Source: Euglena gracilis | Taxonomy: Eukaryota > Euglenida > Euglenophyceae > Euglenales | Reading direction: 5' to 3' | Length of the DNA: 64,000 nucleotides | Assembly (NCBI GenBank): GCA_039621445.1 | Contig: CP154956.1 | Span: 42,184,437-42,248,436, forward strand | In this document: one piece after another, positions 21,958-33,477 of the stretch | How the letters are laid out: every line of letters starts with the position of its first letter | Numbering within the stretch: the stretch's first letter is position 1 | The notes under the pieces: model-generated | Seen by the model: only the letters and a program-made list of their open reading frames with translations | Told to the model about the DNA's origin: nothing | Database searches by the model: none | Position numbers and translations under genes: made by a program

Positions 21958-24900
21958 TTATGAGATACTCTCAAGCAGCTGTAAGAATGGTGCCCGAAGC
22001 TCCGTGTATGTTGCCTCCGGGGTGAGCCCAAGGGGGACCACGGCGATTTTCTCCACCGCAGCGTAATAGAGGGGAACGGTGGCAGGGGGTGCGTTCTCCA
22101 AGGCAAAGTGGACGAGGAAGCGGCACGGCATGACTTGCACTTCGAAGTGCAAGGCCTGCTTGATGCTGCGGGGGAACTTGCATTGCACACTGCCTTTCAA
22201 CCTGGCATCAGCGCCCGGTGTCACAAAAATGCATCCCAAATGAAAAAGAAAGAAAATTCAAATAACCAGGGCTTTAGCTATGCTGTAGATAGAATAAAAG
22301 TCTAAAAGACCAGTTTTTTTTTCAGGGATGCTTCGGGGCATGCAGGGCATCCCTGCAACAACCACCCTGGGGGTCCGGAATGTATTTTGGACTGGCTGAA
22401 AAAGGCTGTTGGTTGACCACTGGGCTGGCTCCTTTGACTTGACTTGACTTGACTTGACCCTTGGGCCAGTGACAAGAACCTAAAAGAAGCATTGAGCAAA
22501 AGACTTGACAGCAATTGAACCCTGGTTTCCACCCCAAAATACATGCCAAAACAAAAAACATGAATTTATTGTTTGGGCCCTCTGAACAGTTGTAGTGGGA
22601 GGGGGGAGGGCTTTCCTGTTGTTTTCTGTCATTCGTCACTCGTAACCCCCCTCTAATCAAATGTGCACCGTCCTAATTGCACATACCCCCTGATAAGTGC
22701 ATCCCCTCCAAATGGAAACACAGGTGCACATATCATGCTTGTGCTTACCGACCGGGGGGGTGGGTGCTATAGGGTGCCTGCCCCTAGCAGGCACACCCTC
22801 CCCCCCGGGGGGGATAGGGGTCCGGGGGGGACCCAGAAAATTTTCATTGAAAATGGCCTTTTCCGGGCCCACGGCGCCTTCGGCGCCGGGGTCGGAGGGG
22901 GGTGCCTGCTAGGGGCAGGCACCCCCCAAAACCCTACCCCCCCCCCCTTAGTTGCACTAAGGCTTCTTGTCTGTTTATGGCCGGCGCTGACTTCGCTTCT
23001 GGCCCAGTTTGCTGTGTGGTGAGTGGCCAGGTACCCCTTACACCAGTGCTCTTTTGTTGCTCCGCCTGGCCGGGTGAGCAACTCTGGTGTAATTCCAGCG
23101 CTGTAGGGACATACACTCACCTTGTGTGATCCCCCCCCGGGGGGGTCGGATCGGGTGCAATGGGGTGCCTGCCCCTAGCACCCCCCCCCCCGTGGGGTAG
23201 GCACCCGACTAAGCACAAGCCTGGCACATATAGCACACCGCCGCACAGGCTGCACTTGTAATGGACCGCCACCTTTGTTGGCGGCGGTGCCTACCCTCCC
23301 ATGCATTGCAGCGCCCTATGCTTCTGTTTCCAAAAATACTCCCTAAAAATGCACACCCCCACCCAACTGAGATTACGCCTGCTACATACTTGAAAAATTT
23401 GAGTGGCAACCTTTGGCAAGCTTTGGCCCATTGTTTGATGAGTTTGGGCCATCATCACCCAATCTTGGGCACTTTTGTCCCATTTTGGCAATTTTGGGTG
23501 CCACCCAAAAATAAATGCCACTTCAAAAGGCCTGAAATTTCGTCCCTTAAATGCGCACCTGTACACTTGTGGTGGGGCAGGAATACATTGAAAGCAGACG
23601 TTATTATGAAGGCACCTTTTCTAAAAACCTTTAGAAAACCCTTAAAATTTTTGCCCAAAATGCCTTGAAATACTTTAAAAGGTTTTTGTCAGTTCATCAA
23701 TTTCTTGGACTTTTTTTTATCATTCACCCAAAGAAGATAAAAATGCAAAAAATGGAGGGAAGAAGGCATTTTGCTGTACCCCTTGTCCACCGACCGGGTC
23801 AAAAATGCAAAAAAATTCTTTCAGCGCAAAGCGCAGGAAGGAAATTTTTGTCCTTTTTTGAGGGGGTCCCGGGAACCCCCGGGGTGGGTCCAGACCCCCC
23901 TGGCAGGTGGGGGAGGGCTGGAGAAAAAAAATTCCAGTCAAGGGGCCCCAGACCCCCCCCCCCGAGGGGAGGAGGGGGGTCTACGTAGTCCAATTTTTTC
24001 CTGGCTGGATTAATCAACATAGTGGGTATTTTCTGGGGTGGTCTGATGAGTGATGAGTGAGCAAAATGAATGTTCTCATCGGTACCATTTACCTCGTGTC
24101 CAGCGTGGCCAAACTCTCCGAACCTCAGTCCAACCCTGAAAACCCCTGAATCCTTGATGGGTTGCCATTATCCATGACCTTCTCGCAAGGCAAGGCAGCG
24201 CGGCCGTCCAGGATGACGACGGTGCCCTCTGGCACCGTTTGGAACACGTTTTGGAAGACCTCCAGCGCGGCGCCGAGGTCATCCGGGGGGACGTCCGCCA
24301 GCAGCTCCGCCGTGTCGATGTACTCGAACCCGTACTCCTCCGCCAGGCGCTGGCAGTACCCCTCCCCCTGGCCGGGTGGGGGCAGGGGCGGGCAACAGAA
24401 AGAAAGTTGAGAAGAGTGGCAAACCAGTGAAGCTAATTAAAGCCTTGTCGGACCTGGGGGGGTCAAGAAGCTATAAACACAGAGGAAATGGGACGAGATA
24501 GGAGGTTGCCCACACAATCATCAAAGAATTCAAGGAATACACACACTGCAGCCTCTTCAATGTCCGAGTCTGAATCTGAGCGGCAAATTTTTCAGCTGTT
24601 GACCTTGATCCCAACCTGTGGCCAAAAGTCGTGGCTGAGTCCTGTGTTTGACATCTGGAAACATGGCTGTTGGATGATCCATAAGGAAAAGGAATGGGTC
24701 CAGATGGGAGAAAAGGCTGCCCCTCCCCAACAAACTTAGTGTTGCTCAACCAAAATTTGGCTCAAAATGGTTCCTGATTTTTCATTCATTCATTTTTGGA
24801 TTTTTGTGTCTTCAATTCTCCTTGGTCTTGGTCGCCAACTCAGTTCCAGGTATGAGACTCTTTTTTCGGTTCGGGTTGGAAAGTGCATTCCCCTGGGTGG

Positions 24901-25840
24901 GCGGACAACAAAGATCACATGCAGCTTCCCATGCTTCTCCTCCGAGATAGCCTGTGTAGGGAATGGAGGGAATGCGCAATGGAGGGATAAACGCAACGTA
25001 CCCCCCCCCAAAAACCGCCACACAAAAGGCTGCAGAATTTCCCTTCAGCGCCTCGCACCCTATCAAAATTGGCATGTGGCGAGATTTCGATTATTTTCGG
25101 GTCTCAAAAATCCCGATATTTGAAATTTCAGCCTCTATTTGGGATATTATCAGGGTCCCGCCCTGAAAAGTGTCAGGGTCCTGGTGCTGGTCAACCTGTC
25201 GTCAATCAAGGTCCCCGGCATTGGCCAACCTGGTGACAGTTTCGTGGGGGGGGGATCCTTTTTGCCAAAAAAATCGCGAAAATCAAAGTATCTCGAAAAT
25301 GATGCAACAAGAGAAACACAGGGCTGCATATGATTCTACATGCACAAAAAAAGATCTCACAGCTATCAAAAACATGGTCTGACTTTTGGGGGGGTCTAAT
25401 TATTCGGTTTTTTCTTGACCGATCTGGGCCCGAAGAATTCATTTTACGGGTTCCCAAAAGAAAGGGAAAAAAGCAATGCAAAAATTGAACAGGTGTCACA
25501 AGATCTTACACAAATGTGATTTGTAAAAAGCTGTGGGCATTTTCCAGCAATAAGATGCCCAAAAACACTCAAAGTCTCGTGACAAACAAACAGAATAGAG
25601 GAAACAACGCTTGTTTGCCCAATTGTCCAGGCGTGAAAAACATGGTTGGAGATTGGACTGGCAACCAGGATCAGCCACCTGGATTTCCTGGCGGACGAAA
25701 TCGTGAACGTCTGCCGGCTGCTGCGTCACCAGCCCCTGGGTGACGCGCTGGAACACGGTGCGGATGGAGTGGAGCTCCAGGTACGCTTCATCACGTCGAC
25801 TCTCTTGCAGAGCAAGCTGCTCCAACTTGATGGAGGTCAT
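21958..25840 (-). CDS. Adenylate-kinase-like protein with RIIa/DPY30-type N-terminus and degenerate P-loop
   Basis: Exon 1 (25840-25679) gives 54 residues ending 'QPADVHDFVRQEIQ', like the RIIa/DPY30-type dimerisation segment found before some protist and ciliary adenylate kinases. A conventional GT-AG intron leads to exon 2 (24951-24899), 'LHVIFVV', the first strand of a nucleoside-monophosphate kinase. A nonconventional intron (ACCCAG start, CTGCCCCC end) joins exon 3 from 24377 to about 24149-24130. There 'RPPGQGEGYCQRLAEEYGF' takes the place of the usual GPPGSGKGTQ: the Walker A lysine is Glu and Thr is Tyr. It continues 'YIDTAELL' and 'VPEGTVVILDG', as in adenylate kinase. The last exon, about 22199-21958, reads 'ALHFEVQVMPCRFLV', 'VPLYYAAVEKIAVV' and ends 'FLQLLESIS'. 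No LID region is seen. Loss of the lysine suggests a catalytically dead, structural or regulatory protein. The join of exon 3 to exon 4 is uncertain. Confidence 0.7.
22434..22458. repeat. Pentanucleotide microsatellite (TTGAC)n
   Basis: About five units of 'cttga' in tandem, in an intron of the kinase-like gene. Confidence 0.9.
22750..23215. repeat. GCGCC-hairpin repeat inside the kinase-like gene
   Basis: Second near-identical copy of the block at 19899-20175, here interrupted at about 22950-23125 by other sequence before the closing 'ggtgcctgcccctagcaccc' part. That interruption, 'ctaaggcttcttgtctg' to 'cttgtgtgatcccc', could itself be an insertion. The whole lies in the intron between the last two exons of the kinase-like gene. 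Confidence 0.8.
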
Positions 25841-25880
25841 TGCAAAGTAGGTGGCAAAACACCTGCGCGGAACGCAAGAG
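25841..25880 (-). promoter_or_regulatory. Probable spliced-leader acceptor of the kinase-like gene
   Basis: On the minus strand, 'ctcttgcgttccgcgcag' ends at 25863, 22 nt before the chosen ATG at 25840. No in-frame upstream ATG lies between. The distance is typical of short euglenid 5' untranslated regions and supports this start. Confidence 0.45.
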
Positions 25881-26597
25881 AATTTCTGAAAATAATAAAT
25901 CTCATTTTGTGTCAGAAAGCTGCCACTGAACCAGGCATTCACAACCCCTTCGAACAGGGAGGCAGGTACCCAACCAAGCGTCCCAAAAATAACAGTGATG
26001 TCAACAAAAAAAAATCAGTCAAAGTACCTCGAGTACCCCTTTGTGGTTGAATTGATTGCTGTTCTTTGGGGGGGGGATGAAGAACCTGTGCTGGTCGTCA
26101 ATCCGCAGTGTCCTTCGACGCTGTTCTCCTTCTGAACTCGAAGGAACAGGGTTCGGGTTAGGGTTTTAGGCCGAATCAGGCCGAACTCCTTTGACTAACA
26201 TCTGGCTAACATCAGGCCCAACTGAGCCTAATGAGACACAACACTGATCCTCAAACTGGTACACTTGCAAAATATGCATCGTATTTTTGAAAATTTTCTG
26301 GACCATTTTCTCTCTTTAAGTTGCGAAAAAAAATGGTCAGGTTGGAAGGCAGTAGTTAGAGGAAGATAAAAATATGGGCAAAGACATGTAGGTTTTGCCA
26401 GTATCAAATCATCTTTCTGCTGCTTGCATTCCAAAAAGCCGGTTGCACACAAAACTGGTTTTGTGTGCACCTGTCCAGAGGGCCGAAAAACAACCTTCCC
26501 TGCGCAGCATGTGCCTTTTTTTGTGTTGTTATTGTATGTTATTTTGCGCGCATATGATGTTCCTCCACGTATGTATTTTGGGTGAAGACTGACCACT

Positions 26598-26765
26598 TAA
26601 TTGGCTGGCCAGCCTGCGGCCGGCTGGCCCGGCCTCTGGCCGGGCTGGACCCAACTTTATTTCACTCGACCCCCCCCCCCACAGGGGGGAGCTCCCAGCC
26701 CAGATTTGGGCAGCTGGCTGGATTTGAGCTGCTGGCTGGCTGCCCCCCCCCCCCCCCCGAGGGAT
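26598..26765. repeat. GC-rich dispersed repeat ('cctgcggccggctggcccgg')
   Basis: A block with 'ggccagcctgcggccggctg', 'gctggacccaactttat', a C run, 'gctggctggatttgagctgc' and a second C run recurs at 43470-43630 and at 44150-44315 in the same orientation. It has no coding potential beyond repeat translation. Confidence 0.8.
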
Positions 26766-29700
26766 GGGGCACATGCTGACCAATGCGCTTGTCGAACAAC
26801 CAGCCAGAATTGGCGGCTGCTGTTTGAGGTCACCCACCCCATTGAGGAAAGCACCCCATGTAATGCAGCCCTTGTTGGTCAATCGCCAGCGCCCAGAACA
26901 AAGAAAAATCCTTAGAACAGGGAATGAGTGAGCCAGTCTTGCATCTGTTGGATGGAAATGGCAAGACACTTGTCCAGGCCGAGGGTGGGATCCCTGGCGT
27001 CATCATTGGCATCATTTTTGAACACATTGCTTCCTTTTTTTAAAAAAAAACATTCGACAAAATGAAATTCCAAATGCGACATTTCTGGCATCAATTGACA
27101 TGAATTGCCAGAATGAAATCCTGTGGGTGTCATTTCGATCAATTAACTAAAAAGTCCAACTGGCTTGGCAACTAATCTGACAGCTGGTTGGTTGAACAAT
27201 GCGTAAGTCGACCAACTGTCACACACCAACCCCCCCAGCCTAAGTGTATTAGCCGGCGGGGTTGATGTTCCACTTTGCAGATCAGAATTTCAGCTGAAAC
27301 ATTCGCCAACCCCAATATACTTTTTTTTTTAATTGGAAGTATTTCGTTCCAAGGAATTTGGAACTCCTCCAACCATCTGAACCCCCCACCCCAAATTAAG
27401 GCCCCCTTTGGGATTCTCAGCAACAGGCCCAAAAAGTGGACCTGGGGTCTTGGGGGATACAACTTTGACCGACCCCTAAAATTTTGGCAACATCTGCATC
27501 CCAGCGTTCCCTTAATGGAATTTTTGACGTTTGGATGCATGTGGAGCGTTGCAAAAGGGATGACAATTCGTCAGAGTTTTTGGGTTAGGGTTTGGAATAA
27601 AATCACTGGTTTGAGATTTGAACGCCTAAATTAGCTCTTAAATTGGGTTTAAAACAAAGTCTTGGGTCTTAAGATGGGTCAAAAGAATGGAGAGCAAAGG
27701 ATACGTTGAAAATGATACTGCGCAATGCGTCAAAGGTTAGCAAGAGATAATGAATGCAAGCGATGTGGTTCCATTCGCATTGCATATGCACCGTGCATTG
27801 AATGGGTCAGGTGATTTGAACAGTGTCAAGACTGCAAACCCTGAAGTTGGGTGCGCTGGATTTCCCATCCTTGTCGAACCATGCTGAAGAATTCCAGGCA
27901 GGGTCATTCCCTGATACTGCATTTCGATGGAAGACAAAAGTTGATGCAATTTAACGAAAAAAGCTTTTTGTCAAAAGCTCTTTCATCAAACATCTGCCCC
28001 CCCTGACATATCTTCCAGGGGGGACGCAACATGAAACCTCAAAGAACACAACACACAAAAACGAAATAAAATCTGCAAATAAACAAAAAAAATGCTGGTT
28101 GCATGCAAATTCCTTCAGGAGCTCCCCTGGGATGTGCACTTTTGGAGGACTTCAAAACATTTTCACCTCCTCCAGGGAAAATTGTTCCCATTGCGCATGC
28201 ATATTTTGAACACACATTTAATAAGATTTTGGGAACGTGCTGATTCTGAATTATTCAACTTGAAGTTTTATTTCGAAAAAAATTCAGGACATAAAATTTT
28301 CCCAGGAGGTGTCTCAGCAGATATCGAAAAACTGCTGGGGGGAAATGCAAAAAAAAGCATGCATTGACACAAAAAATAGAGAGATTCCAATCAAAAATTG
28401 AAAAAAAAAACACAAAAAATGCAAAAAAAAAAGTGTTTGCATCCCCCCTCCCTTCCTCCTCATTGGCCTGGGGCACGTTTGCCCCAACCATTCCCACACT
28501 TTAAGGGGGGGGAATGGTTGACTTCGACGGCCAAGGGCCAACGGAGCCGACTAATTGCAAATGGGGGGGAGGCACCCACAGACAAAGGGGTCAATTTTGG
28601 GGGATCAGGTTGAGCCCAACAACCTCCCGTTTCTGACAGTCATTGTGAGAGAGCTTGTTGGGGTCCAATGGACACATCAAAGGAAGCAGGACCCTGGCTT
28701 GGTGATGTGCCTAGAGAGGGCATCTTCATACCCTGCAATTTGTCCAAAGCAGACCTTGGGTGTTGAAGACTGCTCTTCAAAGCACTTGACCACAGCCTCG
28801 TATTGATGACAGGCTGGCTTTTCTCAAACCCAAAATAAATCTTGGTCTGGGGGACAACAAATAAATACAAAGAAATTTATGCAACTTTGGCAGTCCGGAA
28901 CAAAAAAAAATTAAAAAAGGACAACAACTGGCCCAAAGATGCTCAGCCGATGGTATTCACAGCAAAGCTCGAAATAATGTCTGCGGGGAAAACATGAAAG
29001 AAACATAAAAAAACCCACAAATTTTGCCTGAATGTACCAACTCAGCTGACCTTGAAGGGTCGTCCAAATACTTGGGAGTTCGCCAACCAAGGTGATTGGG
29101 ACGTTTGAAAGGTCCCATTTTTTGAAATTGATTTTGGCAAATGTTGGAGGTTGAAAATTTCATTTTAATGATGCATGAAAATTTGTCGAACAATCCTTCT
29201 TTGCACCTGTTCAATTTTTTCCCGCTTCCTGAGTGTATCTGGGGGTTTATGGAGAGAAAATGCCTCATTTTTGCACAGAGCGCCAGAAATGTTTTGCCTT
29301 TTCGGGGAACAATTTTCCAAATTGGCATGGCACCCTCTGCCAAGGCTGAACGGGTCGAATTCAAACGAAATCTGGACATTGCACACATCAAGAATGGTCT
29401 CCGTTTTCCACAAATGACTCGAAATGGTTCCAAAGATGACAGATGAGCACCACACACCTAGTAAACACCAAAAAATGAATTATGAAAGTGTTTTGAACTG
29501 TCTTTGGGGAATCCCCCCCACCCGGGAATTCAGTCGATTTCTTATGTGCGGAACATGCTCGGGGAGCAAAGTCCTTTCATTGGCTTCTTTCAGAGGGACT
29601 GGCTGGCCTTTGGCCTTGACAATGTTTTCATTCACCCCAAAACCCCCAAACCTAAACTGCTAAATGGCCCCAAACGAGACGAAATGGCCCACAAATTGAA

Positions 29701-31367
29701 ATTGCCCACAGGATTTTGTGACTTGTGATGGGGGGGCCTCGGGGAAGGAGTCTAAAATTGGCTAACATGACCTGCTGGCACATTAGAGTAGGTAATTAAC
29801 CACCAGGTCCCATTACCCCCCTCCTCGACCAAGCCCCCCCCCCCAATAGATTGGTGAATATCACAATTTTTCACCAGAAATATTCTATTTTGAGCAAATA
29901 TTGTCATTTTGGGGGATAATAGATACAAAAACAAACTTTGGCACAGTTGAAAGCAGCGAAAATTCATATAGGCCACCAAAAAAAAACTGTGATTTCCCCC
30001 AAATAAAACCCCCTTCTTGGGGGTCTTGATATCCCACTCAAATTTAAAGCCGCAGGGTCATTTTTTTTTGTGAACCGTTCTTGGTGCAAAATGGAAAAGG
30101 GGGAAGTTCAATTGATTGCCAGGTGCTCTCCTCCAGTTGGAACTCGGGAGCTGACCAATGGAGGTTGGACACACCAGCTGACCTTTATCAACCAGCAGAG
30201 GTCGACAAGAAACTCCATTTTTTGCATCCCCCCTCCCATTTTGTCCAGTGGTCAGGCCGACCTGGCCTGCTTGAGTGCAGTGATCAAGCCGACCACTGGA
30301 GCTGTGTTTCTTTGCATGACCTCCTTTTGGTTGACCAAGACCCCCCCTGTACCAGTTGACCATGAACAAAAAAAAACAAAAACAAAAAAAACTCTCTTCT
30401 ATTGAGAGTGATTGGGGTCGTGGGGGGTCGCGGGGGTTTTCGGCAGGTCATACATGGCACACATGACATCATGTTTTCTCTAGTTTTAGATCAGGGCGTC
30501 GGTTAGTGACCCCTGGGAGGTCCAGCTCAGAGGCTGGAAAATTGGGCCGGTTTGGAAAAAGGCTACCGGCTGACCCCGTCCCCCCATTGGGGTCCCCCGG
30601 CTGGAACTGGGCCTGAGCTGGGTCGAACTGGGTGCCAAAAAAAAATCGAAACACCAAAAATGCCCGAAAAACTGCCAATTGTGCAAAAAAATCAATTTTT
30701 TTGATCAAGATTTGCCCTGGCCAGCCCAAATCCAACCCATTTATGCCCTTCTGGCCCATTTTTGCACCCGCAAAAGCCAAAATTCCGCCACTGTCCAGCC
30801 GCCCGAATAATTAAAACTCGTCGATGGGGTTGGGGGGTTGGAAAAAGGCTGCTGGCTGGCTGGACCTGGATGGGCTAGCCAGCCGTATGGGCCCAGTTCA
30901 GCCGAAGCGACGCCCTGTGTTGGATAATAAATAGGTGCGATTCGGAACTTGCAGCAATTTGTGACCGTAAACAAAGGCCCGGCGCCTGCCGAATGTACTT
31001 TGTGGACATTAACACAAATTACTTATTTGGCGGTATTTTGACCCCCCCCAAAACACTGATAAACACTCTGGTCAAAATCATTAGGAAATGAATGTGAGCA
31101 GGATTCTGCTGGATGCAACGTGAGTAACCCATGACACCCCTCGATCAAAATCTCTTCTCAAGGGCAAGCTTGAAAGACAACCACAGAATGCAGTTACTGC
31201 ATAGCACTCTTATTCTTGACGATTGTCGGTTCTGAGATTCAAACTATCTGTTGGTCAGATTCCACAATTCAGTTGCCGTGTTGCACCTCAATTAAATGCT
31301 CTTTTTGAGGGCTTTCAACAAATGTCCACAGAATTCAACCACGCAGAACGGAGCTCTTGCCAGAAAA

Positions 31368-31600
31368 AAAATTTGAGGGGCTTCAAAAAGTGCCAAAATT
31401 GCGTTCTCAGGCGACTTTTTCACCAAATTGACAAAAACAGATGATTAAGTCTGCCAGCGCAAAGCGCTGGGAAAGAAAATTTTATTTAGTTCCAGGGGGC
31501 GTTCCCCCGGCCCGGAGGGGGGAGGGGAGGGGGTCCAGACCCTCCTGGGGGGGGTCGGACCCCCCCTCCCCTCCCGCGTACAAAACCAACGCAGCTAACA
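31368..31600. repeat. Copy of the dispersed repeat at 2709-2960
   Basis: Shares 'aaatttgaggggcttcaaaa', 'aattgacaaaaacagatga', 'gcgcaaagcgctggg' and the closing G-run/C-run text with 2709-2960. Upstream at 31140-31350 lies the 'ctcttctcaaggg' family, also seen at 36.1 and 38.2 kb. Confidence 0.75.
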
Positions 31601-31621
31601 GCACTTATTGTGGCCAGTGGC

Positions 31622-31760
31622 ATTTGGCCACTAGACCTAAAATAAAGCCCGGAGGACCTATAATGTCTAGCTGGACCTAAAATGTCTGGCCGGAAGACTT
31701 AAAATGTGTGGCCAAAGGACCTAAAATGGATGGCCAAAGGGCCTAAAAATAATGGCCGTT
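31622..31760. repeat. Short degenerate tandem repeat, 'ggacctaaaatgtctggcc'
   Basis: About five to six units of roughly 22-27 bp built on 'gacctaaaatg' and 'tggcc', decaying along the array. Flanking text is repeat-derived. Confidence 0.75.
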
Positions 31761-32202
31761 TCAAAAGAGACATAGAGAGAGTGAGAGAGTGCAACCCCAC
31801 ACAAACCTTGGCATACCGTTTTTTTGCCGACCCCTGGGGAGGCAGGGGGGTTCATTTCCATTCTTCCAAAAACCAATCACGCACCACCAGTCACCGACCT
31901 CCAAGGGGACAGGGGGGTCAGCCCCTGGAATCCAAGGGAAATTTGACCACAAACATGAAAAAAAGGCCAAAAAATTTTCCAGAGCCTTTGTTACAGTTTA
32001 ATGGCTTTTTGCCGACCCCCCCCCCCAGGGGAGGGAGTCAGACCCCCCCCTCCAAGGGGGGGGGGGGGTCAGAAAACCGAGTGGTTGTACGCTGTGGCAT
32101 TTGGTTGCACCACAGGGGAGAGGACTCTCTTCTGGACTCACAAAACAAGAGGAAAATGTCAGAAGTTCACCAATTGCAACAGTGGCGAACGGAAAGACTA
32201 CC

Positions 32203-32272
32203 CCCCTAACCCTGCCCTAACCCTAACCCTAACCCTAAACCTAACCCTAACCCTAACCCGAACCCAAACCCC

Positions 32273-32304
<32 letters not shown>

Positions 32305-32312
32305 CTCCTTCA
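32203..32312. repeat. Interstitial telomere-type tract (CCCTAA)n
   Basis: About seventeen mostly intact CCCTAA hexamers, with a few variants such as 'ccctaaac' and 'cccgaacccaaacccc'. The sequence continues on both sides, so this is an internal tract, not a chromosome end. TTAGGG-type telomeres are known from euglenids and many other eukaryotes. The tract is directly followed by the inverted repeat of 32339-32402. Confidence 0.9.
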
Positions 32313-32338
32313 TAACCGACTTTATATCAAGAACTGCG

Positions 32339-32402
32339 TCTTAAACGCAGACTCTGACCTTAGTCTGCGTTTCGAAACGCAGACTCAGGTCAGAGTCTGC
32401 GC
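32339..32402. repeat. Palindromic repeat 'aaacgcagactc...gagtctgcgtt'
   Basis: The text alternates 'aaacgcagactctgacc' and 'agtctgcgtttcgaaacgca', forming overlapping inverted repeats able to fold into hairpins. Close relatives occur at 47868-47970 and 50318-50425, inside the hairpin-bearing element, and a T/A variant at 35385-35485 ('gtctgtgtttctaaacacag'). Confidence 0.8.
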
Positions 32403-32589
32403 TTTACACACAAATTGTGGCTGAGCCCAGATTTCAGCCTGAAAACGTGTTCAGGAGGGGCCCCCAAATGTGTTATACATTTCAATTTTCCGTTCTCATC
32501 CCTGTATTAACTCTCAGTGCGACTTTGAAGCATGAAGCGCATCAGCAAGTCTCAACCCCTGACGTGAAGAAAGAGGCTGAATCAATCGG

Positions 32590-32639
32590 GTACTAAACGC
32601 ATGTTTTTTCCTCTTCCTCCGCTCATCCACCACAGACTG
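32590..32639 (+). promoter_or_regulatory. Splice acceptor before the PHD frame (cis or spliced leader)
   Basis: 'ttttttcctcttcctccgct' followed by 'catccaccacag' is a strong acceptor ending at 32635. A branch-like 'tactaaac' lies at 32591. As the ATG is only 4 nt downstream, spliced-leader addition is the simpler reading; an ordinary intron from an upstream exon is the alternative. Confidence 0.5.
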
Positions 32640-33269
32640 ATGACTGACGAGGAGTTCTTTGCACCGCATGTTCCCGAATACGCACCATTTTCCAGGTCTT
32701 TACGGGAAAACCCCCTGAAATTTCATGGTCACCACTTCCACAGTGACCACCACATCACTGCCATCAACTGTGACGAAGACTACGTGGACCTCACCCAGCC
32801 CTCCGTCACCACCCCGCCGTCCATCACGCTGAAAACCGAGGAGGACGACGACGGTGCAGCTACGGCGCGGAACGTTGCACGGTGGTCAACTTGGGCAAAC
32901 TTTTGCGCCCCGCCAAGTGAGGAACACTCGGTCGAAAATCAGGACCTGACCGATGTTCCGTCTGTGTTTCCCACCGCCGAGCAACGTTCCGCTCCTGCAG
33001 TCAGGAGCTCCGTAACGCCTCCCTCCCCTGACCAACCCCCTGTGCCTCGTGCTGTGTCCCGACTGCCTATAAAACAGGAGAAATGTAGTTTTTGTGGTGT
33101 TGCCATTCCCAAAAACCCAAATTGTGTGGAGCTGAACAAAGTTGTGTGTGACGCCTGTGGTTTGGCATATCATTTTCATTGCCAAGATTTGTGGCGGCCA
33201 CCAAAGTATGGCTCTTTTTTGTGTAAAGTGTGTCGTGTTCCGCGTGATGTCCGCCACTCCGTGTGGTAG
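32640..33269 (+). CDS. Small PHD-finger protein
   Basis: An open frame of 209 codons plus stop. The N-terminal two-thirds is acidic and Pro/Ser/Thr-rich with no fold I recognise ('TLKTEEDDDG'). Residues about 149-198 form a C4HC3 PHD finger: C149-x2-C152, C170-x2-C173-x4-H178-x2-C181, C195-x2-C198, with 'VVCDACGLAYHFHC' at the core. The aromatic residue before the H-x2-C fits PHD rather than RING. PHD fingers usually read histone H3 tails. I chose the ATG at 32640 because a pyrimidine tract and AG ('ctcatccaccacag') end 4 nt before it; the frame is open a little upstream (32601) but that part reads as intron or acceptor sequence. It may be one whole gene or the last exon of a longer one. Its nearest neighbours are telomere-type and tandem repeats, so an origin within a mobile element cannot be excluded. 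Confidence 0.65.
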   Translation: MTDEEFFAPHVPEYAPFSRSLRENPLKFHGHHFHSDHHITAINCDEDYVDLTQPSVTTPPSITLKTEEDDDGAATARNVARWSTWANFCAPPSEEHSVENQDLTDVPSVFPTAEQRSAPAVRSSVTPPSPDQPPVPRAVSRLPIKQEKCSFCGVAIPKNPNCVELNKVVCDACGLAYHFHCQDLWRPPKYGSFLCKVCRVPRDVRHSVW

Positions 33270-33477
33270 TGCTCCAAGGCAACGTCCAGCCTTCTGTTGT
33301 GTTGTAGAGTGCCCCCGACCCGCCTCACTCGTTGAGGACCACCTCGGCCTCTCAACCGCTCGTCGATTTTTCATGCTAACGATTTTTGCTCCTCTGGTCG
33401 ACAGAAATGGCAACTGTACCGCATTACCAGGGCGTGACGTAGAGCTGAGCTCTTTGGGAGACCACCCCGGCCCGGCC

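Larger units (their letters stand above)
25881..32200. other. Long stretch without a recognised gene
   Basis: Mostly AT-rich sequence with a dispersed GC-rich repeat at 26598-26765 and scattered 'gggttagggtt' words (26155, 27585). A few minus-strand stretches look codon-like: 27016-26912 ('DPTLGLDKCLAISIQQMQDW' then stop), 27949-27737, and 28813-28677 with plausible AG acceptor and GT donor. They may be exons of an unidentified gene upstream of the kinase-like one, but none shows a domain I know. From 31620 to 31760 there is a degenerate tandem repeat of 'ggacctaaaatgtctggcc'. Confidence 0.4.

Noticed and set aside
32203-32312. True chromosome end
   Set aside because: Non-telomeric sequence with a gene continues on both sides, so the tract is internal.
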